Below the pieces are notes generated by a model. That model was not told the DNA's origin, did no database searches, and saw only the letters and a program-made list of their open reading frames with translations. Shown one piece after another: positions 50,927 to 58,987 of a stretch of 64,000 nt of DNA. The number at the start of each line of letters is the position of its first letter. Position 1 is the stretch's first letter. Source of the stretch: Virgibacillus doumboii (GTDB lineage: Bacteria; Bacillota; Bacilli; Bacillales; Amphibacillaceae). The stretch spans positions 372,001 to 436,000 of the forward strand of contig NZ_CADCWQ010000001.1 in the NCBI RefSeq assembly GCF_902806455.1, given 5' to 3'. The position numbers and the translations under genes were made by a program.

Positions 50927-51883
50927 ATGAAAGAAGAAAACAATGGTACTCCAAAAAATAAGTGGAGTCGCATTTTCCGCAAGAAGTGGTTTTTTCCAGC
51001 AGTGTACCTGACGATTGCTGCGCTTCTTCTATCGGTGGTGATTTGGTATCAGAACCTGGACAACCAGATTCAGGAAACAGGTGATGAGCCAGTTTCAGAT
51101 AACTACTCACCAGAAGAGTTCGATCAAGATGCGCAACCCGTTATGGACCAGCAGGAAGTCATTAAGATGCCTGTCGTTGATCAGGAACAAGCAGAAATCG
51201 TAACTAAATTTTATGATTACAACGCAGATCAGAAGGATAAAGAAAGTGCATTGATCCTTTATAACAACCGATTCTATCAAAGTACAGGTATTGACATCGC
51301 ACATGCTGATGGTGAAACGTTTGATGTATTGGCATCGCTGAGCGGAACCGTTGAAGAGGTAAAAGAAGATCCGCTGTACGGCAATGTCGTTACATTATCA
51401 CACGGAAACGATGTGGTAACGTACTACGCAAGCATGGGAGAAGTTAATGTCAAAGATGGTGACAAGGTTCAGCAAGGCGACGTTCTTGGTACTGCCGGCG
51501 AAAGCATCTTTGGCAAGGATAACGGTACACACGTCCATTTCGAAATCAGGAAAAATGGTGACGAAGTAAATCCGGAAGAATTTTTCAATCAGCCGGTAAG
51601 CGCACTTGGTGAAGCATCTTCAGAAAGTGAAAGCACTGAATCTGAAAGCACTGAGTCTGAAGGTACCGAATCTGAAGGCACTGAAGAAGGAAACACAGAC
51701 GAATCCAGTGATGCGGAAAGTGAAGATGCAAACTCGGATCAATCCGGCAATACAACAGAAGATCCAAACCAGCAACAAGAGAGCGATGACACAAGTCAGG
51801 ACGACACAAGTCAGGATGAGCAATCAGATGAAAATTCAGACGGTGGCACAACCGATTCATCTGACACATCCGGAAATGCATAA
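50927..51883 (+). CDS. spoIIQ: Stage II sporulation protein Q
   Basis: The 318-residue forespore membrane protein has one transmembrane helix (about 24-42) and a LytM/M23 domain (about 105-222, ending THVHFEIRKNG). The first zinc histidine of active LytM enzymes is replaced (STGID in place of HxGxD), as in catalytically dead bacillar SpoIIQ. It pairs with SpoIIIAH across the intermembrane space. Residues about 225-318 form a very Ser/Glu/Asp/Gln/Asn-rich tail. RBS TTGAGGTGA; sigma-F promoter upstream; terminator downstream. Confidence 0.94.
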   Translation: MKEENNGTPKNKWSRIFRKKWFFPAVYLTIAALLLSVVIWYQNLDNQIQETGDEPVSDNYSPEEFDQDAQPVMDQQEVIKMPVVDQEQAEIVTKFYDYNADQKDKESALILYNNRFYQSTGIDIAHADGETFDVLASLSGTVEEVKEDPLYGNVVTLSHGNDVVTYYASMGEVNVKDGDKVQQGDVLGTAGESIFGKDNGTHVHFEIRKNGDEVNPEEFFNQPVSALGEASSESESTESESTESEGTESEGTEEGNTDESSDAESEDANSDQSGNTTEDPNQQQESDDTSQDDTSQDEQSDENSDGGTTDSSDTSGNA

Positions 51884-51898
51884 TCTGCTGGTATAACG

Positions 51899-51929
51899 CC
51901 CTAGTAATTTTACTAGGGTTATTTTTTTT
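51899..51929 (+). terminator. Terminator after spoIIQ
   Basis: CCCTAGTAA (51899-51907) and TTACTAGGG (51910-51918) are followed by TTATTTTTTTT. Confidence 0.9.
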
Positions 51930-51999
51930 GCATTTAAACCATTGCATCGGACATATGTCCTCGTACAACTTCAGAAACGGTGGTATGTTGGAAAATACA

Positions 52000-52168
52000 G
52001 ATTGTTAGGAATTCAATGCCATTTTTTAACTTTATGCAGAAATTGTCGAACGATTAAGGTTTTTTTTTCTGAAATGTATGGTAATATATCAAGTAATAGT
52101 TAATTTTGTTGAAAAATGACGGGAATTGTAGGAAAAAAGTCCTAGATTCCTAACAATCGGTGGCATTG
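52000..52168. promoter_or_regulatory. Regulatory region of the AimR-like gene (Spo0A boxes, inverted repeats)
   Basis: TGTCGAA at 52044-52050 matches the Spo0A box core exactly, and TTTGTTGAA at 52105-52113 has one mismatch. An extended -10 (TGG-TAATAT, 52079-52087) lies between them. GATTGTTAGGAA (52000-52011) is the exact reverse complement of TTCCTAACAATC (52147-52158). Likewise CAATGCC (52014-52020) pairs with GGCATTG (52162-52168). These two dyads flank the promoter and are candidate operators. Binding is inferred from sequence only. Confidence 0.5.
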
Positions 52169-52197
52169 CTTAATAGTAGAAAGGAGCGGCGACATCA

Positions 52198-53235
52198 ATG
52201 CACTTTTCAAAAGCAGATTTAATGCCCGATTCGATGATTACAATCTCAAATAACGACAGACTGACACTGGGACAGGTTGCACAAATGCTTTCCTATGAAC
52301 ATGAGGTACAGACCGCTAAAGAGTTGACGCGGAAATTTTGCCTGCAATCAAGTTCCGATGAAGTCCAAAAAACAGGCATGGAATTTTTGTACATGAATGG
52401 GTATTACGAGGATCTGGAACTGTTAATTAAAAAGAATAAGGAATCGATCAATCGCTCTAACCAGAAGTGGGCGAAGGTTTATCAGGTGACAATGGACCGA
52501 AAGCTTAATCGGTATCCACTTAACGAGTTGTTAATGCGAGCGGAAAGAATCAAAACGGATGACCCCGCACTGAAAATCGTCATTGAATTTATTAAAATAT
52601 CAATTTATTACAGTCTGAGCGAATATGGCAAACTCGGTAATTTTCTGGAAAAACAGCAAAGACTTTTCGAAAAGGTGGAAGATCAATATCTTCTGTCGTT
52701 TTACAATTTGCGTTTATATCAAAACTTATTTATGTACTATTTGGTCCGAAATGAAGTGATTATGGCGAGAAAGTATGCATTTCGTATGTTAAACCAATCG
52801 ACTAACCCGGATACAATATCCAGGACGCATATAAATCTTGGGTTATCCTACTTGTTTGATACGTATTATCAGGCGATGTATCACATGACCGAAGCTCTGA
52901 AAATATCCGAAAAATTTAATTTACATCGTAGGATGAAATGTATGAAGCAAAATAATATCCCTTTTATATCGGCCCATTTCAAAAATGTCGATGGCATAAC
53001 TTCAACAGATAAAAGTGAACAGGCACATCTTGAAATCGCAAAAGGGAATTTTCGGCAAGCGGAGGCCATTCTGGATGAAATACCGATCAACAGTCCATAT
53101 CGAATCTATTATTTGGGAATGGCCAAACAGGATAAAAGCATACTACTGCAAGCTTATAACAATTTCATCGAACAGCGAAGCGATTACTTCTTCAGCAGAC
53201 TGCCACTTAATGCACTTAAACAATTAGGTGCCTGA
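52198..53235 (+). CDS. AimR-family (arbitrium-like) peptide receptor, apparently without HTH
   Basis: The 345-residue all-helical protein resembles AimR, the arbitrium receptor of SPbeta-group phages. Shared features are QKWAKVYQVTMDRKLN near 85, THINLGLSYLFDTYYQAMYH near 205 (TPR-like), LEIAKGNFRQAEAILDEIPI near 280 and the ending YFFSRLPLNALKQLGA. AimR is an RRNPP-type TPR protein that binds a secreted peptide. Aligned by eye, the usual ~35-residue N-terminal helix-turn-helix is missing, so this may act on a protein rather than DNA. A secreted pre-peptide gene follows, as aimP follows aimR. No phage genes surround it; neighbours are spoIIQ and spoIIID. RBS AAAGGAG is 11 bases from the ATG. 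Confidence 0.75.
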   Translation: MHFSKADLMPDSMITISNNDRLTLGQVAQMLSYEHEVQTAKELTRKFCLQSSSDEVQKTGMEFLYMNGYYEDLELLIKKNKESINRSNQKWAKVYQVTMDRKLNRYPLNELLMRAERIKTDDPALKIVIEFIKISIYYSLSEYGKLGNFLEKQQRLFEKVEDQYLLSFYNLRLYQNLFMYYLVRNEVIMARKYAFRMLNQSTNPDTISRTHINLGLSYLFDTYYQAMYHMTEALKISEKFNLHRRMKCMKQNNIPFISAHFKNVDGITSTDKSEQAHLEIAKGNFRQAEAILDEIPINSPYRIYYLGMAKQDKSILLQAYNNFIEQRSDYFFSRLPLNALKQLGA

Positions 53236-53306
53236 CCTCGTGAAAACGGGACGAGTGATAAGTCCCTTTCCAATATTTGTATAAAATAGGGTTGTACTTT
53301 CTGAAC

Positions 53307-53320
53307 TTTTACATGTAAAA
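53307..53320. promoter_or_regulatory. 14-bp palindrome before the pre-peptide gene
   Basis: TTTTACATGTAAAA is a perfect palindrome ending seven bases before the AAAGGAGG ribosome-binding site. A candidate operator or part of the promoter of the peptide gene. Confidence 0.45.
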
Positions 53321-53340
53321 ATGTGGAAAGGAGGTATAAT

Positions 53341-53466
53341 ATGAAAAAATTAATGGCTGTATTAGGCATCACCGCGCTATTGATGATGGGCTCCATAACT
53401 GTGTCAGCAGAAACAGAGGGGCCATTGCTGCAAGTACTAGATCCAATACCAGGTGAACCAGATTAA
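53341..53466 (+). CDS. Secreted signalling pre-peptide (AimP/Phr-like), 41 aa
   Basis: A 41-codon frame starts at ATG 53341 behind AAAGGAGGT at ideal spacing. It has a lysine pair, a hydrophobic core (LMAVLGITALLMMGSI) and a signal-peptidase site after TVSA. The exported part is ETEGPLLQVLDPIPGEPD. Size, layout and position 105 bp after the receptor match AimR-AimP and Rap-Phr pairs, in which the C-terminal 5-8 residues are cut out, re-imported by an oligopeptide permease and bound by the receptor. The mature form is unknown; something within LDPIPGEPD is likely. Confidence 0.7.
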   Translation: MKKLMAVLGITALLMMGSITVSAETEGPLLQVLDPIPGEPD

Positions 53467-54007
53467 TACAGAACTTTTGTAGCGAAATTTTTTCAAATTA
53501 TCCTAGATAAAGAAGCAATTACCGAAGAAACATTTTTACTTCTATTTAATAAGTGAAGTTCAACCCTATTTTTTCTTTTTTATCTTAATGCAAGGTTCAC
53601 TACCAGTACAAATGACAGGCAAACGACGCGACTGTCAAATAATACTTCCCGCACTTTATATACAAGTTCACTTCCAATTCAAATACCAGACTACCCCTAT
53701 CCAAGAAAAATACTTCTTGTCCCTATTTCCTAAAGATGTAATTTTAATCATAATCATCTCAGTAAAGTAATAAAATGTTACAAACCAAGCAAACAGAAAA
53801 GTCTGAGGTGAGAGCTTGTGTAGCTTTCCATCCATCCATTTCACCCGTAACCCGTTTACATACAAAAAAACCATATGTTTCAATCAACCAAAATGACTGC
53901 CAGGCTGCACAGCATGAAATGACCAGTAGATAAGTGAGCAGCACTGTAAATGTATCACCTTGTCTCTAACCGCACCTCGGAAATACCAACATAGGGAGGC
54001 GAACGGT
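53467..54007. other. 540-bp A/T-rich gap between peptide gene and spoIIID
   Basis: No gene with a credible start or homology is visible. Short open frames lack ribosome-binding sites. A sigma-E promoter for spoIIID is expected near the right end, but I could not identify a convincing -35/-10 pair. Confidence 0.5.
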
Positions 54008-54289
54008 GTGCACGATTACATCAAAGAAAGGACTATCAGGATAGGTAAATATGTCATTGAGACGAGGAAAACCGTCCGAGTGATAGCAAAGGAATTTGGT
54101 GTTTCCAAAAGCACAGTCCACAAAGATTTAACAGAACGCTTACCAGAAATAAATCCGGAGCTCTACAACGAGGTGAAAAACGTACTCGAACACCACAAAT
54201 CAATCCGCCATCTTCGCGGAGGCGAAGCAACCCGCAAAAAATACAGAATCGATCCAAAAGAAGACACAACAGCCAAACCAGTCGGATAA
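54008..54289 (+). CDS. spoIIID: Sporulation transcriptional regulator SpoIIID
   Basis: The 93-residue mother-cell regulator has a helix-turn-helix at about 23-43 (VRVIAKEFGVSKSTVHKDLT) and the basic tail HHKSIRHLRGGEATRKKY that also contacts DNA. It represses or activates many sigma-E genes. Start is GTG 54008 (MHDYIKERTI), nine bases after GGGAGG. The residues after 80 differ from B. subtilis. A GC-rich terminator lies 150 bp downstream; a single perfect DnaA box (54418-54426) lies between. Confidence 0.95.
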   Translation: MHDYIKERTIRIGKYVIETRKTVRVIAKEFGVSKSTVHKDLTERLPEINPELYNEVKNVLEHHKSIRHLRGGEATRKKYRIDPKEDTTAKPVG

Positions 54290-54440
54290 CCAACCCTTGG
54301 AAGAAACGCAATTCTTATTTTTCTGCAGGGGAGGTGAGGAATGGAGTCTTACTGTTGGCCAAACTTCCCAACATAAAGGAGGTGGTGGCACGACCAACTG
54401 ATATTCCCCAGCAACAATTATCCACATTGTGTCATTTCCA

Positions 54441-54469
54441 AAAACCCGGCTTATGTTGCCGGGTTTTTT
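54441..54469 (+). terminator. Terminator after spoIIID
   Basis: AAAACCCGGC (54441-54450) and GCCGGGTTTT (54458-54467) form a perfect 10-bp stem with T residues. Confidence 0.9.
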
Positions 54470-54518
54470 GGTGTGGTGAGGTGGTGAACTAGCAATATTG
54501 TATGCCTAGGATAGTGGA

Positions 54519-54678
54519 TATCAACCCGTAAGCGAATATATCGACCGGACAGCGAGGATATCAACCGGACGCCATATATATCAACCGGACAGCAAGGAAA
54601 TCAACCCGTGAGTGAATATATCAACCGGATAGCGAGAATATCAACCCGACAGCAATTATATCGCCCCGAGACGATATG
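54519..54678. repeat. Tandem array, eight 20-bp units (TATCAACCCGACAGCGAATA family)
   Basis: Eight units of exactly 20 bp begin with WATCRACCSG at 54519 and every 20 bp after. The family recurs on the other side of the NERD gene (55871-56050), in the same orientation, and in degenerate form at 26367 and 36416. Confidence 0.92.
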
Positions 54679-54735
54679 ATTCAGCAGTAAAAATATAAGC
54701 ATGAACGAAGAACTGTCTAAAGGGCAAAGTCATTC

Positions 54736-55764
54736 CTAGTCAATCTCTTTAGTGATATTTTTTATATATGGAAAAACAGAATCCTGAGGAAAATCACTTA
54801 TTCTTGGGGAATGATATTTTCGCCCCTTGTTATCGCCTGTCACACTAAGGTCCATAGAATTCAAGCATACATTAGCTGTCCTCCCCGAACCAATCTGCAA
54901 GAGTTCTCTGCACTGGCGGTTCGTAATAGTGGTTCCATGAATAAGAAAATAATCGAGAATTTTCCGCACGTGAGCATCGAAGGAAATATGTTTGCACCGT
55001 GGACAGAGCCATTTTTTATATACACGCTGTAAGGGATAATGATTGCACACCGAACAGGCGATACCTTTGATGAAGTGCTTATCTTCTAAATTAAAGTTAT
55101 TGAGCGGGTTTGAGCGAAGCGGTGTATTCGCCCTTAGAAGGGAACTTTGGATTTTTTTCAGAGCTGGAAACGTAAGATGTTCCCTAGTGTATTTATTGTT
55201 CAGTTTATCCAAATGCTGGTGCAAACTTTCGGTGTGAATAATCTTTTCGTAGACATATGGATCTTGATGGAAATTTTCGAAAATAGTTGTGGGGTAAGCG
55301 ATCACGACAACGGTTTCAATCGGTATGCCATATATACCTTTACTCTCCAGCAACATCTGCAGGTGACTTTTTTGAGCTTCAGCTTGCAATATAGGATCTT
55401 TGTAAGCAGTTGTTTCCCCCTTATATTCCTGAGTAAATTGATGCTGTTTTGAATCATATGTTACTTTTCCTTTGAGATTTTTGATTTCAAAAATGGAGAA
55501 GAACTTTCTTGTCGGTAGCAACGTGTCGGTTTGGAAATGAAACGGTGGATTTTCCAGGCGGATACCCTTTATAGGGAAGAAGTCCTTTTTATGAGGGTAG
55601 GTAGCAAGTTTGTAGTCAACATTGCATTCACCGTCATATCCGGCTTTTTCTTTTTTGTAACCGGAAATGATCGCGTTATTTTCGCGGTATTGTTCCTTGA
55701 GGTTCCTGAATAAAGCTTCATAAAATAGAAGCGCGTACGGTTTTTTTCTATTGTTGATGAACAG
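54736..55764 (-). CDS. NERD-domain protein with C-terminal zinc ribbon (second copy)
   Basis: Divergent relative of the gene at 14286. The NERD core has EKAGYDGE, FQTDTLLPTRKFFSIFEIKN (D...ExK) and VVVIAYPTT. A zinc ribbon follows (CSVCNHYPLQ and CPRCKH), then a helical tail that may be winged-helix-like. The best ribosome-binding site (AGAAGGAG) is eight bases before CTG 55764, giving 342 residues (FINNRKKPYALL...), which fits NERD N-termini. A longer frame to ATG 55839 has no ribosome-binding site and adds atypical residues. One of only two minus-strand genes; flanked on both sides by 20-bp arrays of one family. Activity unknown; nuclease-like by fold. Confidence 0.78.
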   Translation of the reverse strand: MFINNRKKPYALLFYEALFRNLKEQYRENNAIISGYKKEKAGYDGECNVDYKLATYPHKKDFFPIKGIRLENPPFHFQTDTLLPTRKFFSIFEIKNLKGKVTYDSKQHQFTQEYKGETTAYKDPILQAEAQKSHLQMLLESKGIYGIPIETVVVIAYPTTIFENFHQDPYVYEKIIHTESLHQHLDKLNNKYTREHLTFPALKKIQSSLLRANTPLRSNPLNNFNLEDKHFIKGIACSVCNHYPLQRVYKKWLCPRCKHISFDAHVRKILDYFLIHGTTITNRQCRELLQIGSGRTANVCLNSMDLSVTGDNKGRKYHSPRISDFPQDSVFPYIKNITKEID

Positions 55765-55870
55765 TGGAATCACTCCTTCTATGTATTTAATAATAATTTC
55801 GGCAAAAAAAGAGTAATTCCTGCATATAGATTTGAACATTCTGTGAACACCATAAACTTGGCAGGTTACA

Positions 55871-56050
55871 TATCAACCCCATAACCGATATATCGACCCG
55901 AGGAGAAAAAAATCAACCCGACAGTGAATATATCAACCCGACAGTGACCATATCAACCGGACAGCGAAAAAATCAACCCGACGAAAGATATATCAACCCG
56001 AAAACAAATATATCAACCCGAGGAAAGAAGTATCAGCATCCCGACAGCAC
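55871..56050. repeat. Tandem array, nine 20-bp units (TATCAACCCGACAGTGAATA family)
   Basis: Nine 20-bp units with WATCRACCCGA starts run from 55871 to 56050, the mirror partner in position of the 54519 array but in the same orientation. The remaining bases to mbl (56051-56226) are A/T rich with a TATAAT at 56157-56162 lacking a clear -35. Confidence 0.92.
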
Positions 56051-56226
56051 AACAAGACCTTGCCGATCAAAATCGAGTGGCCCCCACCCCCACCCCAAAA
56101 ATTCCCGCTCACTTTTTTTCAAAATTTGCAGTTATATGTTGCATTTTGTGGTAAAATATAATATTAGTAGCATTGTGTTCTCTTACAGATGCGAGAAAGT
56201 TATTGTAGCAGGGAGGATCTTATTTC

Positions 56227-57228
56227 ATGTTTTCTAGGGACATCGGAATCGACCTTGGAACCGCCAATGTGTTGATTCATGTAAAAGGAAAAGGAATTGT
56301 TTTGAATGAACCATCTGTTGTCGCAATGGATCGCAACACTGGCCGGGTGCTTGAGGTTGGCGAGGCTGCGCGGCGCATGGTTGGGCGTACACCAGGAAAT
56401 ATTGAGGCCATTCGCCCATTGAAAGATGGCGTGATTGCTGACTTTGATGTGACAGAAGCGATGTTAAAACACTTTATAAATAAAATTAATGTGAAAGGGT
56501 TTCTTTCCAAGCCGAGAATGCTGATTTGCTGCCCGACGAATATTACAAAAGTCGAGCAAAAAGCGATTAAGGAAGCGGCGGAGAAATCCGGCGGTAAGCG
56601 GGTTTATCTGGAAGAGGAGCCAAAAGTTGCGGCAGTTGGAGCCGGAATGGAAATTTATCAGCCGAGCGGTAATATGGTTGTTGATATCGGCGGTGGAACG
56701 ACAGACGTAGCGGTTCTATCAATGGGGGATATCGTTACAGCCGAATCCGTCAAAATGGCCGGGGACAAATTTGATGTGGAAATTCTTCAATACATAAAGA
56801 AAGAATATAAACTGCTTATTGGAGAGCGTACGGCTGAGGATATCAAAATTAATGTAGCGACTGTATTCCCAAATTCGCGCAAGGAACAAATGGATATCCG
56901 CGGCCGTGACATGGTATCAGGCCTGCCGCGCACAATCACAGTTTACTCAGACGAGATTGAAAAAGCGCTGAGAGAGCCTGTATCCATGATTACGCAAGGT
57001 GCCAAGCAGGTTCTTGAGCGCACACCTCCAGAATTATCCGCAGACATTATTGACCGCGGGGTTATTTTGACAGGCGGCGGTGCAATGATTCATGGCATCG
57101 ATCAGCTTCTGGCCGAAGAGCTGAAGGTACCTGTATTTCTGTCAGAGGAACCGATGAATTGTGTTGCTAAAGGTACAGGCATCATGCTGGAGAACATCGA
57201 TAAAATTGAACGGAAAAAAATTGTCTAA
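56227..57228 (+). CDS. mbl: MreB-family rod-shape protein Mbl
   Basis: The 333-residue actin-like ATPase guides lateral cell-wall synthesis. Phosphate and adenosine motifs are visible: IGIDLGTANVLIH near residue 6, DIGGGTTDVAVLS near 158 and LTGGGAMIHGID near 285. Location after spoIIID identifies Mbl rather than MreB or MreBH. RBS GGGAGGAT precedes ATG 56227. Confidence 0.96.
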   Translation: MFSRDIGIDLGTANVLIHVKGKGIVLNEPSVVAMDRNTGRVLEVGEAARRMVGRTPGNIEAIRPLKDGVIADFDVTEAMLKHFINKINVKGFLSKPRMLICCPTNITKVEQKAIKEAAEKSGGKRVYLEEEPKVAAVGAGMEIYQPSGNMVVDIGGGTTDVAVLSMGDIVTAESVKMAGDKFDVEILQYIKKEYKLLIGERTAEDIKINVATVFPNSRKEQMDIRGRDMVSGLPRTITVYSDEIEKALREPVSMITQGAKQVLERTPPELSADIIDRGVILTGGGAMIHGIDQLLAEELKVPVFLSEEPMNCVAKGTGIMLENIDKIERKKIV

Positions 57229-57312
57229 CTAAGAAATACCCTTATTTTTAAAAATAAAACATAACACTATATAACTTCTTGAGAAAATCACCTTTTAAGG
57301 GGGTTGAACGTC

Positions 57313-58116
57313 TTGCTAAGAGGTTTTTATACGGCAGCGAGCGGGATGGTTGCCCAGCAGCGCCGGCAGGAAGCTTTATCCAACAATATTGCCAACGCAA
57401 ATACACCCGGCTATAAAGCGGATCAGCCGACATTGCGTGCATTTCCCGAGCTACTCATGTATCAGATGGGTGAAAAAAATATACCGACCACACGCGGGCT
57501 GAATTTACCAATCCAGGATCCGGTCGGGAGTCTGAATACCGGTGTTTATGTCCATGAAAACGTGCCGAATTACAGCCAAGGTGATGTCCGGCAAACAGGT
57601 ATGCAAACTGATTTGGCACTTATAAATGGTGAGCTTCCGGATGAAACGGGTAGTCTTTTTTTCACGGTGCAAAGTGAAGCAGGTGAAGAACGTTATACAC
57701 GAAACGGGAATTTTACCGTTGATGGACAGGGTTTTCTCGTAACGACGCAAGGGTATTACGTGCTTGACGCGGCAGGGAACCCGATTCAGACGAACGGAAT
57801 GGAGTTCAATGTAACCGAAAACGGCATCTTACAGGCTGGCGGTGAGAATATCCAGCTTGGCATTGCATATACTGAAAATGCCAATCAACTTGAAAAAGAA
57901 GGAAATGGACTTTTCAATGGTGATGCCGGCGCTGTACCGGCCGGAGCAACGTTTTCCGTCAAACAAGGGGCGCTTGAGCGTTCCAACGTTGATGCCATCC
58001 AGTCCATGACACAAATGATGGAGTCATACCGGCTGTTTGAAACGAACCAGCGTGTATTGAAAGCATATGACGAAAGTTTGGGCAAAGCAGTCAATCAAAT
58101 CGCCCGTCTGCGCTAG
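57313..58116 (+). CDS. flhO: Flagellar hook-basal body rod protein FlhO (FlgF-like)
   Basis: The 267-residue axial-family protein has the N-terminal LSNNIANANTPGYKAD motif and a C-terminal helix ending YRLFETNQRVLKAYDESL. It forms part of the distal rod. I start at TTG 57313 (MLRGFYTAASGM, as in Bacillus FlhO), nine bases after AAGGGGG; the TTG three codons earlier abuts that site. Confidence 0.94.
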   Translation: MLRGFYTAASGMVAQQRRQEALSNNIANANTPGYKADQPTLRAFPELLMYQMGEKNIPTTRGLNLPIQDPVGSLNTGVYVHENVPNYSQGDVRQTGMQTDLALINGELPDETGSLFFTVQSEAGEERYTRNGNFTVDGQGFLVTTQGYYVLDAAGNPIQTNGMEFNVTENGILQAGGENIQLGIAYTENANQLEKEGNGLFNGDAGAVPAGATFSVKQGALERSNVDAIQSMTQMMESYRLFETNQRVLKAYDESLGKAVNQIARLR

Positions 58117-58127
58117 GAGGGATAACA

Positions 58128-58957
58128 TGTCACGAACGATGATTCAAGCGGCAGTAACAATGAATCAGCTGCAAAATAAACTTGATGTGATTGGCAATAA
58201 CATGGCAAACAGCCAAACGACCGGGTATAAAACACGTCAGGCGGATTTTGCTTCATTATTATTTCAGCAAATCGACAACATGACACATCCTGCCAATGCC
58301 GAGGGGCGCCTTACCCCTGATGGCGTGCGCGTTGGTTCAGGTGCCAAACTGGGATCCATCAACATTGACTTGACACCGGGGACGATTAAGGAAACAGACC
58401 GTACACTTGACACTGCCTTACTTGAAAAAAATCACCTGTTCCAGGTCCAGGTGACTGGAAATGGTGTTACGGAAACAAGGTACACCCGCGATGGTGCTTT
58501 TTATCTGAGCCCGATTAACAATAATCAGGACGTTATGCTGACAACAAAGGACGGCAATCCGGTAATCGGTGAAAACGGTCCGATTGTTATTGCGGAAGGA
58601 TTTGATTCCATAAATATCAATCCAGATGGGCAAATAACCGTTACCCGTGGAAATGTAACCGAAGAATCTGGTAATCTAGCAATAGTAGAAGCGGTCCGTC
58701 CAAGATTATTGGAAGCGACAGGGGAAAATAACTTCCGTCTGCCAAACCTTGACGAGCTGGGATTCGAATTTGCCGAGATCATTCAGGGTGTGAATCCGAA
58801 TGCAGATGTGTTGAAAAGTGGTGCGTTGGAACAGTCGAATGTTGATCTTGCCCAGCAAATGACGGACCTGATTAAAACACAGCGTTCGTATCAGTTCAAT
58901 GCGCGAACCATTTCCATGAGCGATCAGATGGCGGGCCTCGTCAACCAGCTCAGGTAA
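58128..58957 (+). CDS. flhP: Flagellar hook-basal body rod protein FlhP (FlgG-like)
   Basis: The 276-residue axial protein carries LDVIGNNMANSQTTGYKTRQ and a C-terminal QRSYQFNARTISMSDQMAGL. It pairs with FlhO at the rod. ATG 58128 follows TAGGAGGGAT, which overlaps the flhO stop. Confidence 0.94.
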
Positions 58958-58987
58958 GTAACAAAAGGATGTAAGGAGTAACATACC

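Noticed and set aside
52198..53466. Remnant prophage carrying an arbitrium system
   Set aside because: No integrase, repressor, structural or attachment-site features are seen, and flanking genes keep normal chromosomal order.
54418..54426. Single perfect DnaA box after spoIIID
   Set aside because: One isolated 9-mer is expected by chance at this scale; no cluster surrounds it.
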